The notes under the pieces are model-generated. The model saw nothing but the letters and a program-made list of their open reading frames with translations, made no database searches and was not told where the DNA came from. A DNA stretch of 64,000 nt from Chryseobacterium sp. JM1 (lineage in GTDB: Bacteria > Bacteroidota > Bacteroidia > Flavobacteriales > Weeksellaceae), in the NCBI RefSeq assembly GCF_000737715.1, contig NZ_JPRN01000011.1, forward strand, positions 1-64,000, read 5' to 3'. Below are positions 16,098-24,898 of the stretch, piece after piece; positions within the stretch are counted from its first letter, which is position 1; every line of letters starts with the position of its first letter. The translations under genes were made by a program, and so were the position numbers.

Positions 16098-17624
16098 TTA
16101 TTTCACAATAAACTTCAAAGTAGTCTGGTCAAGTTTTAAAATATAAATTCCCTGCTCAAGATTTTTGATCTTAATAGAATTTCCATTTTTAAAAGGACTG
16201 TTAATCGTCTCAAGTGTTTTCCCCTGAAGATTATAGATCTCTGCTTTTTTGATATCCTTAGTATCTCCCTTCACGAAGATTTCCTGCCCTGAAATCGGGT
16301 TAGGGTAGACCTGAAGCTCCTGAACAGCAGTTTCTCCCACAGCAGCTTTTTGAGCCTGTCTGGCGCTTCCTGAATAGCAAGTCCATTTTAGGTCATCAAT
16401 CGCTACTCTGTTGCTGGACGAACTGTTCACAAGGCTTACCGTCACATTTCCTGAAGTATTGATATTATTGATGGTCGTCGTAGTTGCAGTAGTGCTGTAA
16501 GGTACCGTTCCTACTGTAGTTCCATTTACTTTTACATCAAAAGTTCCGTTGCTTCCAGAAAACTTGAGTTGCGTAGTTACTGTCAGTGATCCGATACCGT
16601 TCGCAGAACTTCCTGAAGTTAAAGATCCTGATCTTACCGTAATAGCTTTGCTGTTGATAGTCTGGTCTGTTCTGGCATCAGTTGCAGTCCAAGAAATTCC
16701 GCTTCCTGTCCATGTTCTTGTCGTATAAGAAGCATTGGCAGCCGGAATTGTTTCAAACGTTTCGTTCACACAGCCTGTTCCTGGATTAGGTGTTCCCGGA
16801 TCTGTAGGTCCAGGATTAGAAGAACCCCAGATTTGATTCACATAATTAGGATTGTCGATGAATGGGTTTCTGTTCCCCTGATAAGTATATGAAGCATTAT
16901 TTCTTCCAATTTCAGCTGCCGAAACAGGATCCTGATTATGCCACGCCAGAAGCACATTCAGCTCCCAGGTCTGTAGTCCCGGAAATGTTGAACTTCCTAA
17001 CATATTACCCGAAGAAAAAGTAGAAAGTTTGCTCTGATAACGGGTTACAAAATAAAAGATCATTCGGGCTACATCCCCTTTAAATTCATCGATCGGCTCA
17101 AATACCGTTCCTGCATATCCTGAAGAAGAAGAACTTCCCAGTTTGGACCCGTTTTTAGAAGTAAATGTGGCCGAACCTACCTTTCCGAAAGGATAATTGC
17201 TTCTCATTCCATTCACCTTTCCGTCCGTAGCTCTGATAAAGTGAATATCCGAAACCATCGGTGCTGATTCATTGAATAAACTTTGAGGAACAATATGTTC
17301 TCTGTTGTAGCAGTTTCCTTCTACTGAGTACGTTCCACACTGATTCGTTCCCGGAGTATATTTGTAAGGATCGGCTCCTGAAGGTTTTTCTGAATAAATA
17401 TCCATGATAGAGCCGTCATTTTCGTAATTTTTGTCAATGTCAGTCGTTTTATAGCCTGTCCAAAGTCCACCGTAGCCTTTGTCCTGATGTCCGCTTGTAA
17501 TGATAGAACTTAATGCCGTTTTAAGCGCGGCACCGCTTAATCCATTGGCTGAATTGTAATACCCTGCAGGAGCCTGGGCATTGGCAAACCCCGCTATTAC
17601 AGTACATAAGATCAATTTTTTCAT
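16098..17624 (-). CDS. Secreted endonuclease I-family nuclease with T9SS sorting domain
   Basis: A 508-aa extracellular nuclease. After a signal peptide (MKKLILCTVIAGFANA) comes an endonuclease I domain, about residues 20-265, with the active-site segment NCYNREHIVPQSLF and downstream SDIHFIRATDGKVNGMRSNYPFG, the beta-beta-alpha-metal type core of the family. A Gly/Pro/Thr linker follows, then a beta-sandwich module (~280-415) and a type A T9SS C-terminal domain (LQVYPNPISGQEIFVKG ... LEQGIYILKL). It should be exported by Sec, then passed through the outer membrane by the type IX system, and may degrade environmental DNA for phosphate and nucleosides. Downstream on the same strand is only the convergent terminator. 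Confidence 0.93.
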   Translation of the reverse strand: MKKLILCTVIAGFANAQAPAGYYNSANGLSGAALKTALSSIITSGHQDKGYGGLWTGYKTTDIDKNYENDGSIMDIYSEKPSGADPYKYTPGTNQCGTYSVEGNCYNREHIVPQSLFNESAPMVSDIHFIRATDGKVNGMRSNYPFGKVGSATFTSKNGSKLGSSSSSGYAGTVFEPIDEFKGDVARMIFYFVTRYQSKLSTFSSGNMLGSSTFPGLQTWELNVLLAWHNQDPVSAAEIGRNNASYTYQGNRNPFIDNPNYVNQIWGSSNPGPTDPGTPNPGTGCVNETFETIPAANASYTTRTWTGSGISWTATDARTDQTINSKAITVRSGSLTSGSSANGIGSLTVTTQLKFSGSNGTFDVKVNGTTVGTVPYSTTATTTTINNINTSGNVTVSLVNSSSSNRVAIDDLKWTCYSGSARQAQKAAVGETAVQELQVYPNPISGQEIFVKGDTKDIKKAEIYNLQGKTLETINSPFKNGNSIKIKNLEQGIYILKLDQTTLKFIVK

Positions 17625-17893
17625 ATCAATAAAATTTCTGTAAGAATACTATATTTTCCCGAATAAGAAATTACATAATTGTTAATTTTAAAATGTACCG
17701 CATGCAGTTTATCAGGATTACAGATAAAATATTTAACTGAATTTATAGCATGATATGGTAACCTGTTTTTCAGTTTCCACAATGATGGCGGAGTACAATT
17801 TTATCGGAGATAAAATCTTTGCGCCTTAAAACAATATGAAGATAAAAAATCTTTTGCGCCTTTTGCGTTTGAACTAACATTTTACATTCAATA
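17625..17893. other. Intergenic region with dispersed repeat copy
   Basis: Non-coding spacer upstream of the endonuclease gene. About 17782-17865 is a copy of a dispersed repeat whose second copy is at 56691-56775 (shared core ATCGGAGATAAAA then CTTTGCGCCTTAAAA). No gene was seen. Confidence 0.6.
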
Positions 17894-17928
17894 CAAAAAA
17901 ATCCGGCACAGAAAAACTGCACCGGATT
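17894..17928 (-). terminator. Terminator of the DUF4136/DUF5522 unit
   Basis: On the minus strand an imperfect stem (AATCCGG ... CCGGATT, extended by a mismatched inner part) is followed by seven T. It lies 26 nt beyond the DUF4136 lipoprotein stop. Confidence 0.8.
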
Positions 17929-17953
17929 ATATATAAATTGATTTAAATAAATT

Positions 17954-18484
17954 TTATTTTCTCTGAGGAGGATAATTTTTCATGATCTCAGCCATAATCT
18001 CAGGAATTTGTCTCTGTTTAGATTTTGGAGAATCCACAGAAATTCCGCTTCCGATTCCCTGCCAAACCAGTTTGTTGGATTTAGAATCAATCAGATCAAC
18101 GATGATTGCACCTTCATTATAGTTGCTCGTCCATGTTCTGCTCATACCAACACCCCATCCGAAAGGACCGCCCCATCCCCACATTCCGTAAGGAGAACCG
18201 CTGTTGGTAATGTCGGTTACTTTTTTATGATTCGCTTTTACATTAACGATCAGATCAGGATTCTCGCCGGACTGAAGCCCTTTAGTTTGGAGTTGTCTCG
18301 ATAACTCGTTTAAAACTCTGTCTTTATCAATATCATTCAGTTTCAGATCGTCAATTCTGATCTTATAGGTTTTATAAGTCGTAAAATTGGCAGATTCCGC
18401 ATAATCTGAACGCACCTGGAAAGGACTGCACGATGTAAGGCCTAATGCAGCCGTAGCTAACAAAATAAAAATATATTTTTTCAT
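17954..18484 (-). CDS. DUF4136 domain lipoprotein
   Basis: A 176-aa lipoprotein with lipobox LGLTSC (Cys19). The mature part has the DUF4136 layout: F..Y.TY (FTTYKTYKI) near the start, DPDLIVNV-like strand (NPDLIVNVKANHKK), a Gly/Trp-rich loop (MWGWGGPFGWGVGM) and the C-terminal IIVDLIDSKSNKLVWQG strand. Family members are periplasmic or outer-membrane-anchored; function is unknown. The start codon is 1 nt away from the DUF5522 stop, so the two genes are probably co-transcribed. Confidence 0.88.
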   Translation of the reverse strand: MKKYIFILLATAALGLTSCSPFQVRSDYAESANFTTYKTYKIRIDDLKLNDIDKDRVLNELSRQLQTKGLQSGENPDLIVNVKANHKKVTDITNSGSPYGMWGWGGPFGWGVGMSRTWTSNYNEGAIIVDLIDSKSNKLVWQGIGSGISVDSPKSKQRQIPEIMAEIMKNYPPQRK

Positions 18485-18485
18485 T

Positions 18486-18668
18486 TTATTTATTTTTTTT
18501 ATCGTTTTTAATGAATGTATCCGTCTTTTTATCGTACCCGTAAGGACAGTGTCTGCAGCCGCTTTTACAGCAATACCCCCTTTTCAGATGGAATTTTTCC
18601 GTAAAAACCTTGTACCCCTGTTCATTATAGTAGAAGTCTTCACCTTCTTTGATGTCATAATGGGCCAT
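18486..18668 (-). CDS. DUF5522 Cys-rich small protein
   Basis: A 60-aa protein with the DUF5522 core: a short acidic N-terminus with aromatic residues (EGEDFYYNEQGYKVFTEKF) followed by YCCKSGCRHCPYGYDKK. The four cysteines and the CPYG turn suggest binding of zinc or an Fe-S centre. Function is unknown. It precedes the DUF4136 lipoprotein on the same strand with almost no gap. Confidence 0.85.
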   Translation of the reverse strand: MAHYDIKEGEDFYYNEQGYKVFTEKFHLKRGYCCKSGCRHCPYGYDKKTDTFIKNDKKNK

Positions 18669-18695
18669 AAGTTAAATCTCTAAGTCAAAAAACTT

Positions 18696-18703
18696 TATAT
18701 TTG
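18696..18703 (+). promoter_or_regulatory. -7 box immediately before the HEKIH-protein gene
   Basis: TATATTTG matches TAnnTTTG exactly but ends only 5 nt before the ATG at 18709, so the transcript would be leaderless or the true start would lie further downstream. Confidence 0.4.
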
Positions 18704-18708
18704 TTAGT

Positions 18709-19035
18709 ATGATAATTATATGCCAAAAGCCATTAAAAAAATTAAAAATTAACGGCATTGCTCTCTTTCCCTTTATCTTCATTAGGAAACCCGAAGATAA
18801 GGAAAATAATGTACTTATCAATCACGAAAAAATCCATTTGAGACAGCAGCTGGAAATGCTTATTATTTTCTTTTATATTGTTTACGTCATCGAATATTAC
18901 TACTGGTTTTTCAAACTCAAAAATGGTTTCCTTGCCTATAAAAGGATCTCATTTGAACGGGAAGCCTACGCAAACGAACATGATCTGGATTATCTGAAGA
19001 AAAGGAAGTTCTGGAATTTCAGGAAGTATTTGTAA
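18709..19035 (+). CDS. Small membrane protein with HEKIH zinc-protease-like motif
   Basis: A 108-aa basic protein with one or two hydrophobic segments (IALFPFIFI, and MLIIFFYIVYVIEYYYWFF, residues ~52-70). Ahead of the main segment is NHEKIHLRQQ, which fits the HExxH zinc-binding pattern, and after it comes FEREAYANEHDL, where an E-x3-D/N-like third ligand could sit. This resembles a minimal membrane metallopeptidase core (compare M48/M56-type H-E-x-x-H ... E), but the protein is far shorter than known proteases of that kind. No name can be assigned. It is read on the plus strand, divergent from DUF5522. Confidence 0.7.
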   Translation: MIIICQKPLKKLKINGIALFPFIFIRKPEDKENNVLINHEKIHLRQQLEMLIIFFYIVYVIEYYYWFFKLKNGFLAYKRISFEREAYANEHDLDYLKKRKFWNFRKYL

Positions 19036-19037
19036 TA

Positions 19038-19076
19038 AATGTAAAATGTAAAATGTAAAATGTAAAATGTAAAATG
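19038..19076. repeat. Heptanucleotide tandem repeat (GTAAAAT), 5 copies
   Basis: Five perfect copies of the 7-mer GTAAAAT (19041-19075) just behind the HEKIH-protein stop codon. Confidence 0.9.
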
Positions 19077-19081
19077 TTTAC

Positions 19082-19488
19082 CTTAAAATTCAATAGGAGT
19101 AGGCTTTAGCCAAAACCTAAAAACTTAAACACAAATTTCACAAATAATACTCCTACAAATAATCACAAACGCATTTAACATCATCATCTGTGAAAATCTG
19201 TGTCATCCGTGGTTAAAAAAATAATTGTTCATAATTTTCTGTATTTCCCATCATAAAAATAAAAAACGATCTTAAAATTCAATAGGGATGCGCTTTAGCC
19301 CACCTTCAACAAATAAACCGCCTTTATCCGGCTTTAGCCAAAACCTAAAAATTTAAACACAAATTCCACAAATACGCCCACAAATTTTCACAAATGCATT
19401 TAACACCATCATCTGTGAAAATCGGTGTCATCCGTGATAAAAAAAATAACCTTAACATTTTCTGCATTTTCTATCGTCAAAAAGCAAA
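19082..19488. repeat. Two diverged direct copies of a ~190-bp intergenic repeat
   Basis: Copy 1 (19082-19262) and copy 2 (19271-19488) share in order: CTTAAAATTCAATAGG, GGCTTTAGCCAAAACC, TTAAACACAAATT, CACAAATGCATTTAACA-like, ATCATCTGTGAAAATC, TGTCATCCGTG and an A-rich tail. Copy 2 holds an extra ~35 bp with a second CTTTAGCC. The 531-bp region between the HEKIH gene and the PLP-enzyme gene contains no ORF worth calling. Related pieces occur at 35815-35880 and 24712-24745. Confidence 0.8.
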
Positions 19489-19535
19489 ATGATTCTCATC
19501 ATCTATATAAATCCACAGAAACACAAATCTTTTAC

Positions 19536-19543
19536 TAATTTTG
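19536..19543 (+). promoter_or_regulatory. -7 box upstream of the ACC-deaminase-family gene
   Basis: TAATTTTG fits TAnnTTTG and lies 23 nt before the start codon at 19567. No clear -33 TTTG is visible at the expected distance. Confidence 0.5.
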
Positions 19544-19566
19544 CAGATAATAGTTAAACAACAAAA

Positions 19567-20475
19567 ATGCTATTAAAAGCCCCGGCAGAAACCATTCCCA
19601 TTCAGGAAATACCTATTCAGAACAATATAAAACTCTTCATCAAAAGAGAAGACCTTATTCATCCCCAAATCTCCGGAAACAAATACTGGAAACTCTTTTA
19701 CAATATCAATAGCTATCTGGAGAAAAACCCGGAAAACCCTTATCTCATTACATTCGGCGGAGCTTACTCCAATCATATTGCTGCGGTTTCTGCTGCAGGA
19801 AGCTTGTCGGGTATTCAGACACTCGGAATCATAAGAGGTGAAGAGCTGGAACATAAATGGCGTGATAATCCTACACTGCTTTTTGCGAAAAGAAACGGGA
19901 TGAATCTGAAATTTGTCACCCGTGAGGAATACCGCCACAAAGAAAAACTGATGGAATTTTTACAGAACGAATTTCCAAATGCCCTGATCATCCCTGAAGG
20001 AGGCACCAATGAAGAGGCTGTAGCAGGCGTGAAAATGATGCTGAATGACCAAACAAAAGATTTTGATTATCTTTGCACCGCAGTCGGAACCGGAGGAACG
20101 GTTGCCGGAATAGCAAAATTTTGTGAAGAAAATCAGAAAGTTATAGGATTTAAAGTCGTTGACGATGCTTCACTTGAGAATAAAATTTTAGAATTAACTT
20201 CAGGACGTAATTTTAATCTAATAGATTCATGTTTTGGAGGTTATGGTAAAATAAAAGATGAAAACATCCGTTTTATCAATGATTTTAAAGAGAAATACGG
20301 TATCCCTTTGGAGCCGGTGTATACAGGAAAGATGATGCAGAAAGTTTTCGAACTGATAGATGAAGGATATTTTCCTGAGAACAGCAGGGTTTTGTGTTTT
20401 CATACCGGCGGATTGCAGGGTATTGAAGGAGCCAATCTGCTTTTGGAAAAACAGAATAGAAATTTAATTATATAA
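19567..20475 (+). CDS. PLP-dependent ACC deaminase / D-cysteine desulfhydrase family enzyme
   Basis: A 302-aa fold-type II PLP enzyme. Seen: FIKREDLIHPQISGNKYWKL with the Schiff-base Lys in GNKYWK, followed by FGGAYSNHIAA, the family's phosphate/carboxylate-binding S-N-H segment, and the Gly-rich VGTGGTVAGIAKF loop. The C-terminal CFHTGGLQG closes the cofactor pocket. Enzymes of this family open 1-aminocyclopropane-1-carboxylate or release H2S from D-cysteine; for Bacteroidetes members the D-cysteine activity is the likelier, but substrate residues were not resolved. It is followed by the glucosaminidase gene after a 16-nt gap. Confidence 0.9.
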   Translation: MLLKAPAETIPIQEIPIQNNIKLFIKREDLIHPQISGNKYWKLFYNINSYLEKNPENPYLITFGGAYSNHIAAVSAAGSLSGIQTLGIIRGEELEHKWRDNPTLLFAKRNGMNLKFVTREEYRHKEKLMEFLQNEFPNALIIPEGGTNEEAVAGVKMMLNDQTKDFDYLCTAVGTGGTVAGIAKFCEENQKVIGFKVVDDASLENKILELTSGRNFNLIDSCFGGYGKIKDENIRFINDFKEKYGIPLEPVYTGKMMQKVFELIDEGYFPENSRVLCFHTGGLQGIEGANLLLEKQNRNLII

Positions 20476-20491
20476 GTAAAAATTGAAAAAC

Positions 20492-21553
20492 ATGAAAAGA
20501 CTTTTCTTACTCGTAAGCCTTTTAGTTTTATCAAAATTCTCAGCTCAATCTTGGGCTACTGAAGACCAGTACATTCAGAAATTCGCTAAATATGCGGTAG
20601 AGGAAATGGAAAAATACAAAATTCCGGCTTCTATTACATTGGCCCAGGGACTCTTAGAGACCGGAGGAGGGCAAAGCAGACTGGCTCAGGAAGGCAAAAA
20701 TCACTTCGGAATAAAATGTAAAGAAGACTGGACAGGAAAAACCATGAAACATACGGATGACGCTCCCAATGAATGTTTCCGTGTTTATGACGATCCGAGA
20801 CAGTCCTACGAAGATCATTCGGTATTTTTATCCACAAGAAAATATTACGCGAATCTTTTCAATCTGAATATGAAAGATTACAAAGCGTGGGCACATGGTC
20901 TTAAAAAAGCAGGGTACGCAACGAATCCCCGTTACGCTTCCATCCTGATCACTAAAATTGAAAAATACAGACTGTATGAGTTCGACGATACCAGCTCAAG
21001 AGAAGTTCTGTATGCTGTTCTTAAAATGTATCCGGACCTGAAAGATGACCAGACATTTATGGCTCAGCTGGAACCTTCAAAAATGGTTACCAAAAAAGCT
21101 AAAGATCAGGTTACCGTAGAAGTTCCTTACAAGCAAACCTCTTATGCTCAGCAGCAAAAAAGAGTGGAAAGGATCAAAACAAAAGCAGAAATTCTTAATT
21201 CAATTCTTATCAAAACCCATCCCAATGATGGTTTACGATATATTGTTATTCCTGAAGATACCAACGTAAAATTCATTGCAGATAAATTCAGAGTAAGCGA
21301 GAGCAGACTTGTTAAATGGAATGAACTGGAAAGCGATGTATTAAAGAAAAATGATATTGTATTCCTTGAATCTAAAAATTCTGCCGGAAATACGGCCATC
21401 TACAAAGCCGAATCCGGTGAAGATATGCACGATATCGCTCAGAAATTCGGAATCAAATTACATAAATTGTATGCAAAAAACAGAATGGACGAAGGACAGA
21501 AACCGTCTGCAGGCCAGCTGATTTATTTGATTGATAAAAAACCAAGAAATTAA
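20492..21553 (+). CDS. Exported glucosaminidase with LysM domains (peptidoglycan hydrolase)
   Basis: A 353-aa exported muramidase-type enzyme. The ATG at 20492 was chosen over the in-frame TTG at 20483 because it leads directly into a signal peptide (MKRLFLLVSLLVLSKFSAQS). Residues ~25-165 form a GH73-like glucosaminidase domain (IPASITLAQGLLETGGGQSRLA, with the catalytic Glu in LLETGGG; NHFGIKCKEDW; YEDHSVFL). The C-terminal half carries two LysM-like modules (YIVIPEDTNVKFIADKF; YKAESGEDMHDIAQKFGIKLHKL). It should cleave peptidoglycan glycan strands at septation or during wall turnover. It probably shares a transcript with the upstream PLP enzyme. Confidence 0.92.
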   Translation: MKRLFLLVSLLVLSKFSAQSWATEDQYIQKFAKYAVEEMEKYKIPASITLAQGLLETGGGQSRLAQEGKNHFGIKCKEDWTGKTMKHTDDAPNECFRVYDDPRQSYEDHSVFLSTRKYYANLFNLNMKDYKAWAHGLKKAGYATNPRYASILITKIEKYRLYEFDDTSSREVLYAVLKMYPDLKDDQTFMAQLEPSKMVTKKAKDQVTVEVPYKQTSYAQQQKRVERIKTKAEILNSILIKTHPNDGLRYIVIPEDTNVKFIADKFRVSESRLVKWNELESDVLKKNDIVFLESKNSAGNTAIYKAESGEDMHDIAQKFGIKLHKLYAKNRMDEGQKPSAGQLIYLIDKKPRN

Positions 21554-21628
21554 TTTTTTGTTGTAAGTTTCTGGTGGACAGTTGCTCATTAATTGTAAAA
21601 CTATAAGCTTTCAACGTTCAACTAAAAT

Positions 21629-22912
21629 ATGAAATACCAAAGAAGTTCGGCTTTATTTGATGAAGCCTGCCAATACATTCCGGGAGGAGTTAATTCTCCG
21701 GTTAGAGCATTCAAATCAGTAGGAGGAGTTCCTGTATTCATGAAATCGGCAAAAGGAGCTTACCTTACCGATGCAGATGATAACACTTACATCGACTATA
21801 TCAATTCATGGGGACCGGCTATTTTAGGTCACACTCATCCTGAAGTACTGGAAGAACTGAAAATACAGGCCGCAAAAGGCTTTTCATTCGGAGCCCCTAC
21901 AGAACTTGAAACAGAAATTGCAAAATTCATCGTAGAAAATGTCCCGAATATAGACCAGATCAGAATGGTTTCTTCAGGTACGGAAGCATGTATGAGTGCC
22001 GTAAGACTGGCGAGAGGTTTTACAAAAAGAGATAAGATCGTTAAATTTGAAGGCTGTTATCATGGTCACTCAGATTCATTCCTGATCAAGGCAGGAAGTG
22101 GTGCAGCTACTTTCGGAAACCCGAATTCTCCGGGTGTAACGGAAGGTACAGCTAAAGATACTCTTTTGACCCGTTACAACGATTTTGAGCAGGTAGAAGA
22201 CCTGTTCCGTCACAACCAGGGACAAATTGCAGCCGTAATCATTGAACCGGTTGCCGGAAATATGGGTTGTGTACTTCCTGAAAATAATTTCCTTCAGAAC
22301 TTAAGAAAGATCTGTGATGAAAACGGAGCCTTATTGATTTTTGATGAGGTAATGACCGGTTTCAGACTGGCTTTCGGAGGCGCACAGGAATTGTATAATG
22401 TGAAAGCTGACCTTGTTACTTACGGAAAAGTGATCGGTGGAGGACTTCCGGTAGGTGCATTTGCAGGAAGAAACGAAATCATGGATCACCTAGCGCCTAA
22501 AGGAGGTGTTTATCAGGCTGGAACCTTAAGCGGGAATCCATTGGCTATGAGAGCAGGATTGAAAACATTACAGCTGATCAAAAATGATCCGGAATTCTTT
22601 AACAGAATCAACAAAACAGCAGAAACACTGGATTTTGGAATCGGAAAAATTCTGAATGAAAAAGGAATTGCCCATAAAATCAACAGACAAGGATCGATGA
22701 TGTCTGTGTTTTTCCACATCAACAGCGTTTCCAATTTTGATGAGGCAGCAGCTTCCAATCATTCTTTGTTTAATAATTTCTTTCACCAGATGCTTCAGAA
22801 TGGAATATATCTTCCGCCAAGTGGCTATGAAACGTATTTCATCAGTGATGCGATCAAGGATAAAGAAATTGATATGACGCTTGAAGCAGTAAGAAATTTT
22901 GATTATTCTTAA
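21629..22912 (+). CDS. hemL: Glutamate-1-semialdehyde 2,1-aminomutase
   Basis: PLP enzyme that converts glutamate-1-semialdehyde to 5-aminolevulinate, the last step of the C5 route into heme. The 427-aa protein has the full family set: PGGVNSPVRAF near the N-terminus, SSGTEACMSAVRLAR cofactor loop, EGCYHGHSDSFL, PNSPGVTEGT, FDEVMTGFR and the PLP-binding Lys267 in TYGKVIGGGLPVGAF. It is preceded by a 75-bp gap and followed by a terminator; it appears monocistronic. Confidence 0.97.
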   Translation: MKYQRSSALFDEACQYIPGGVNSPVRAFKSVGGVPVFMKSAKGAYLTDADDNTYIDYINSWGPAILGHTHPEVLEELKIQAAKGFSFGAPTELETEIAKFIVENVPNIDQIRMVSSGTEACMSAVRLARGFTKRDKIVKFEGCYHGHSDSFLIKAGSGAATFGNPNSPGVTEGTAKDTLLTRYNDFEQVEDLFRHNQGQIAAVIIEPVAGNMGCVLPENNFLQNLRKICDENGALLIFDEVMTGFRLAFGGAQELYNVKADLVTYGKVIGGGLPVGAFAGRNEIMDHLAPKGGVYQAGTLSGNPLAMRAGLKTLQLIKNDPEFFNRINKTAETLDFGIGKILNEKGIAHKINRQGSMMSVFFHINSVSNFDEAAASNHSLFNNFFHQMLQNGIYLPPSGYETYFISDAIKDKEIDMTLEAVRNFDYS

Positions 22913-22938
22913 AAATTAAACGAATACATTATAATAGG

Positions 22939-22970
22939 ACCGGGTTTTAGAATCCGGTTTTATTTTTATT
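22939..22970 (+). terminator. Terminator after hemL
   Basis: Eight-bp stem (ACCGGGTT / AATCCGGT with one G-T pair), 4-nt loop TTAG, followed by a T-rich stretch. The rest of the 318-bp gap up to the amidohydrolase gene is featureless AT-rich DNA. Confidence 0.75.
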
Positions 22971-23236
22971 ATAAAATTTGCGATGATTAATATTTGAAAC
23001 ATTAAGATGAATGAAGGAGGTAAGGAAAGTTAAGAAAAAAACCATTTGATTTTTTTTAAGCGTGTGTTTTAAAGCGAAGCTCAAACTTAATATTCTTAAA
23101 AGCTTATTAAATCTTAATGGTTTATATTTTCAGAATAAAACAAATTAAGCCATCCAATAAATCATACAAAGATTGTAATAAACCGTACACCTTCATCCTT
23201 TCCGTTCTTTCTATTTTTGTATGAAATAGATTGGAA

Positions 23237-24571
23237 ATGAAGACCTCTGACAATACCATATCCCGTAAAGATTTTATAAGAAATTCAGCGCTGGCCGCAG
23301 CCGGACTTAGCCTAATGCCCAGTATCATGGCAGCATCTCCTTTTCCTGGGGAACAAAATGGTTCGGCAAAAGGAAAATTAAGCCTTAAGAATGTTCGTCT
23401 TGAAACCGGGTTTGAGTATGAAGAAGGAGAAGTCATTTCCACCAAAACCAATCTGTTTTATATTGAAATCGAAAACGGAAAAATCAAAAGTATTGCTCCG
23501 AATCAACCGAATGCAAAAGCCACTGATGCAAAAGGAATGCTTATGCTTCCTGCATTTAAAGACATGCATATTCATTTGGATAAAACGTTTTACGGTGACA
23601 AATGGCAGGCGGTCAGAAAAAGAACGGGTGGTGTAAAAGGAATGATCGCACTTGAGCAGAAAATGCTTCCTGAAATGCTGAAAAACTCAACGTTCAAAGC
23701 AGAGAAAATGATTGAATTGCTGCAGTCAAAGGGAACTTCTTTTGCAAGAAGTCATGTCAATATTGAACCCACCTCTAAACTGGATTCATTAAAGAACCTT
23801 CAGAAGGCTTTGGAAAATAAAAAGAAAGGTTTCGGAGCTGAGCTGGTGGCTTTTCCCCAACACGGCGTGTTTTATACAGATTCAGTCCCCTATCTGAAAG
23901 AGGCTGCTCAAATGGATATTGATTTTATCGGTGGAGTAGATCCGTTTACTATTGACGGAGCGATTGAAAAAACGATTGATTTTACGGTGCAACTGGCTTT
24001 AGATCACCAAAAAGGAATTGATATCCACCTTCATGAAACTGGTGAGTCAGGGTTGAATACCGTAGAATATCTCATCAAAAAAGTCAATGAAAATCCTTCA
24101 TTAAAAGGAAAAACATACCTGAGTCACTGTTTTATTTTAGCCAAATTAGACAAAACAAAACAGGAAGAAATGGCTGAAAAACTGGCGGAATCTCAGATCG
24201 GAATTGTCTCTACCATCCCTTTCGGAAACCTCATCATGCCGATTCCTACCTTGTATAAACATAATGTAACGGTTCTGACCGGGAATGACAGTATTGTAGA
24301 CCACTGGAATATTTTCGGGACAGGAAGTGTGCTTCAGAAAGCGAATCAGATGGCACAGCTGTATGGATATTCTACAGAGTTTTTATTATCAAGAAGTCTG
24401 AAACTGGCAACGGCAAATATTCTTCCATTGGATGATAAAGGAAACCAGCAGTGGCCAAAAGCCGGAGATCAGGCAGATTTTGTACTGATGAATGCAAGCT
24501 GTTCGGCAGAAGCGGTATCAAGAATTTCAAATGTGGAATCTTTAGTTCATCAGGGAAATGTGGTTTATTAA
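23237..24571 (+). CDS. Exported amidohydrolase, cytosine-deaminase-like
   Basis: A 444-aa metal-dependent amidohydrolase (COG0402-like). The ATG at 23237 was preferred to the upstream TTG at 23231. An N-terminal leader (TISRKDFIRNSALAAAGLSLMP) resembles a twin-arginine signal with R-K instead of R-R. Metal ligands are all present: MHIHLDKT (HxH), DIHLHETGESG (H-x-x-E), LSHCF (His) and TGNDSIVDHW (Asp), the same set as cytosine deaminase CodA. A cytoplasmic paralogue lies at 25893-27131, with an AraC regulator between them. Substrate is unknown; cyclic amidines or ureides are the best guess from the family. Confidence 0.87.
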   Translation: MKTSDNTISRKDFIRNSALAAAGLSLMPSIMAASPFPGEQNGSAKGKLSLKNVRLETGFEYEEGEVISTKTNLFYIEIENGKIKSIAPNQPNAKATDAKGMLMLPAFKDMHIHLDKTFYGDKWQAVRKRTGGVKGMIALEQKMLPEMLKNSTFKAEKMIELLQSKGTSFARSHVNIEPTSKLDSLKNLQKALENKKKGFGAELVAFPQHGVFYTDSVPYLKEAAQMDIDFIGGVDPFTIDGAIEKTIDFTVQLALDHQKGIDIHLHETGESGLNTVEYLIKKVNENPSLKGKTYLSHCFILAKLDKTKQEEMAEKLAESQIGIVSTIPFGNLIMPIPTLYKHNVTVLTGNDSIVDHWNIFGTGSVLQKANQMAQLYGYSTEFLLSRSLKLATANILPLDDKGNQQWPKAGDQADFVLMNASCSAEAVSRISNVESLVHQGNVVY

Positions 24572-24600
24572 AAAGAATAAGATCAAAGTTGTACTCTTCC

Positions 24601-24625
24601 TTTTGAAAATCAAAGATTTTCAAAA
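24601..24625. repeat. Perfect 11-bp inverted repeat downstream of the exported amidohydrolase
   Basis: TTTTGAAAATC, AAA loop, GATTTTCAAAA. A possible weak terminator (no T-run) 30 nt after the stop. The remaining spacer to 24898 holds a short repeat fragment (24712-24745, ACCACAGAT-type) and nothing else. Confidence 0.6.
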
Positions 24626-24898
24626 ACCTTAAGTGATCTTCTTTTCTCAATATTTTCAACTTAAAATAGCTTAAGTGTTTAGAAGCTTTTGCCCTTTTGT
24701 AGTTATTTATTGACCACAGATTTCACAGAAGACCACAGATGATTGAGAATATTTCTACTGCTTCGTTAATATAAGAGTCTTAGATTTTTGGAAAATTTAT
24801 GTGTTCTTTGATTTGGTTTTATTGTCAAATTCATTGAACTAAAAGGTTTAAAACTTTTACTCTTTTTGTGATTAAGACACGATCAATCCAGTTTAAAA

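Noticed and set aside
19038..19488. Possible CRISPR or attachment site
   Set aside because: The first part is a simple heptamer repeat and the rest two diverged direct copies; no integrase, tRNA or spacers.
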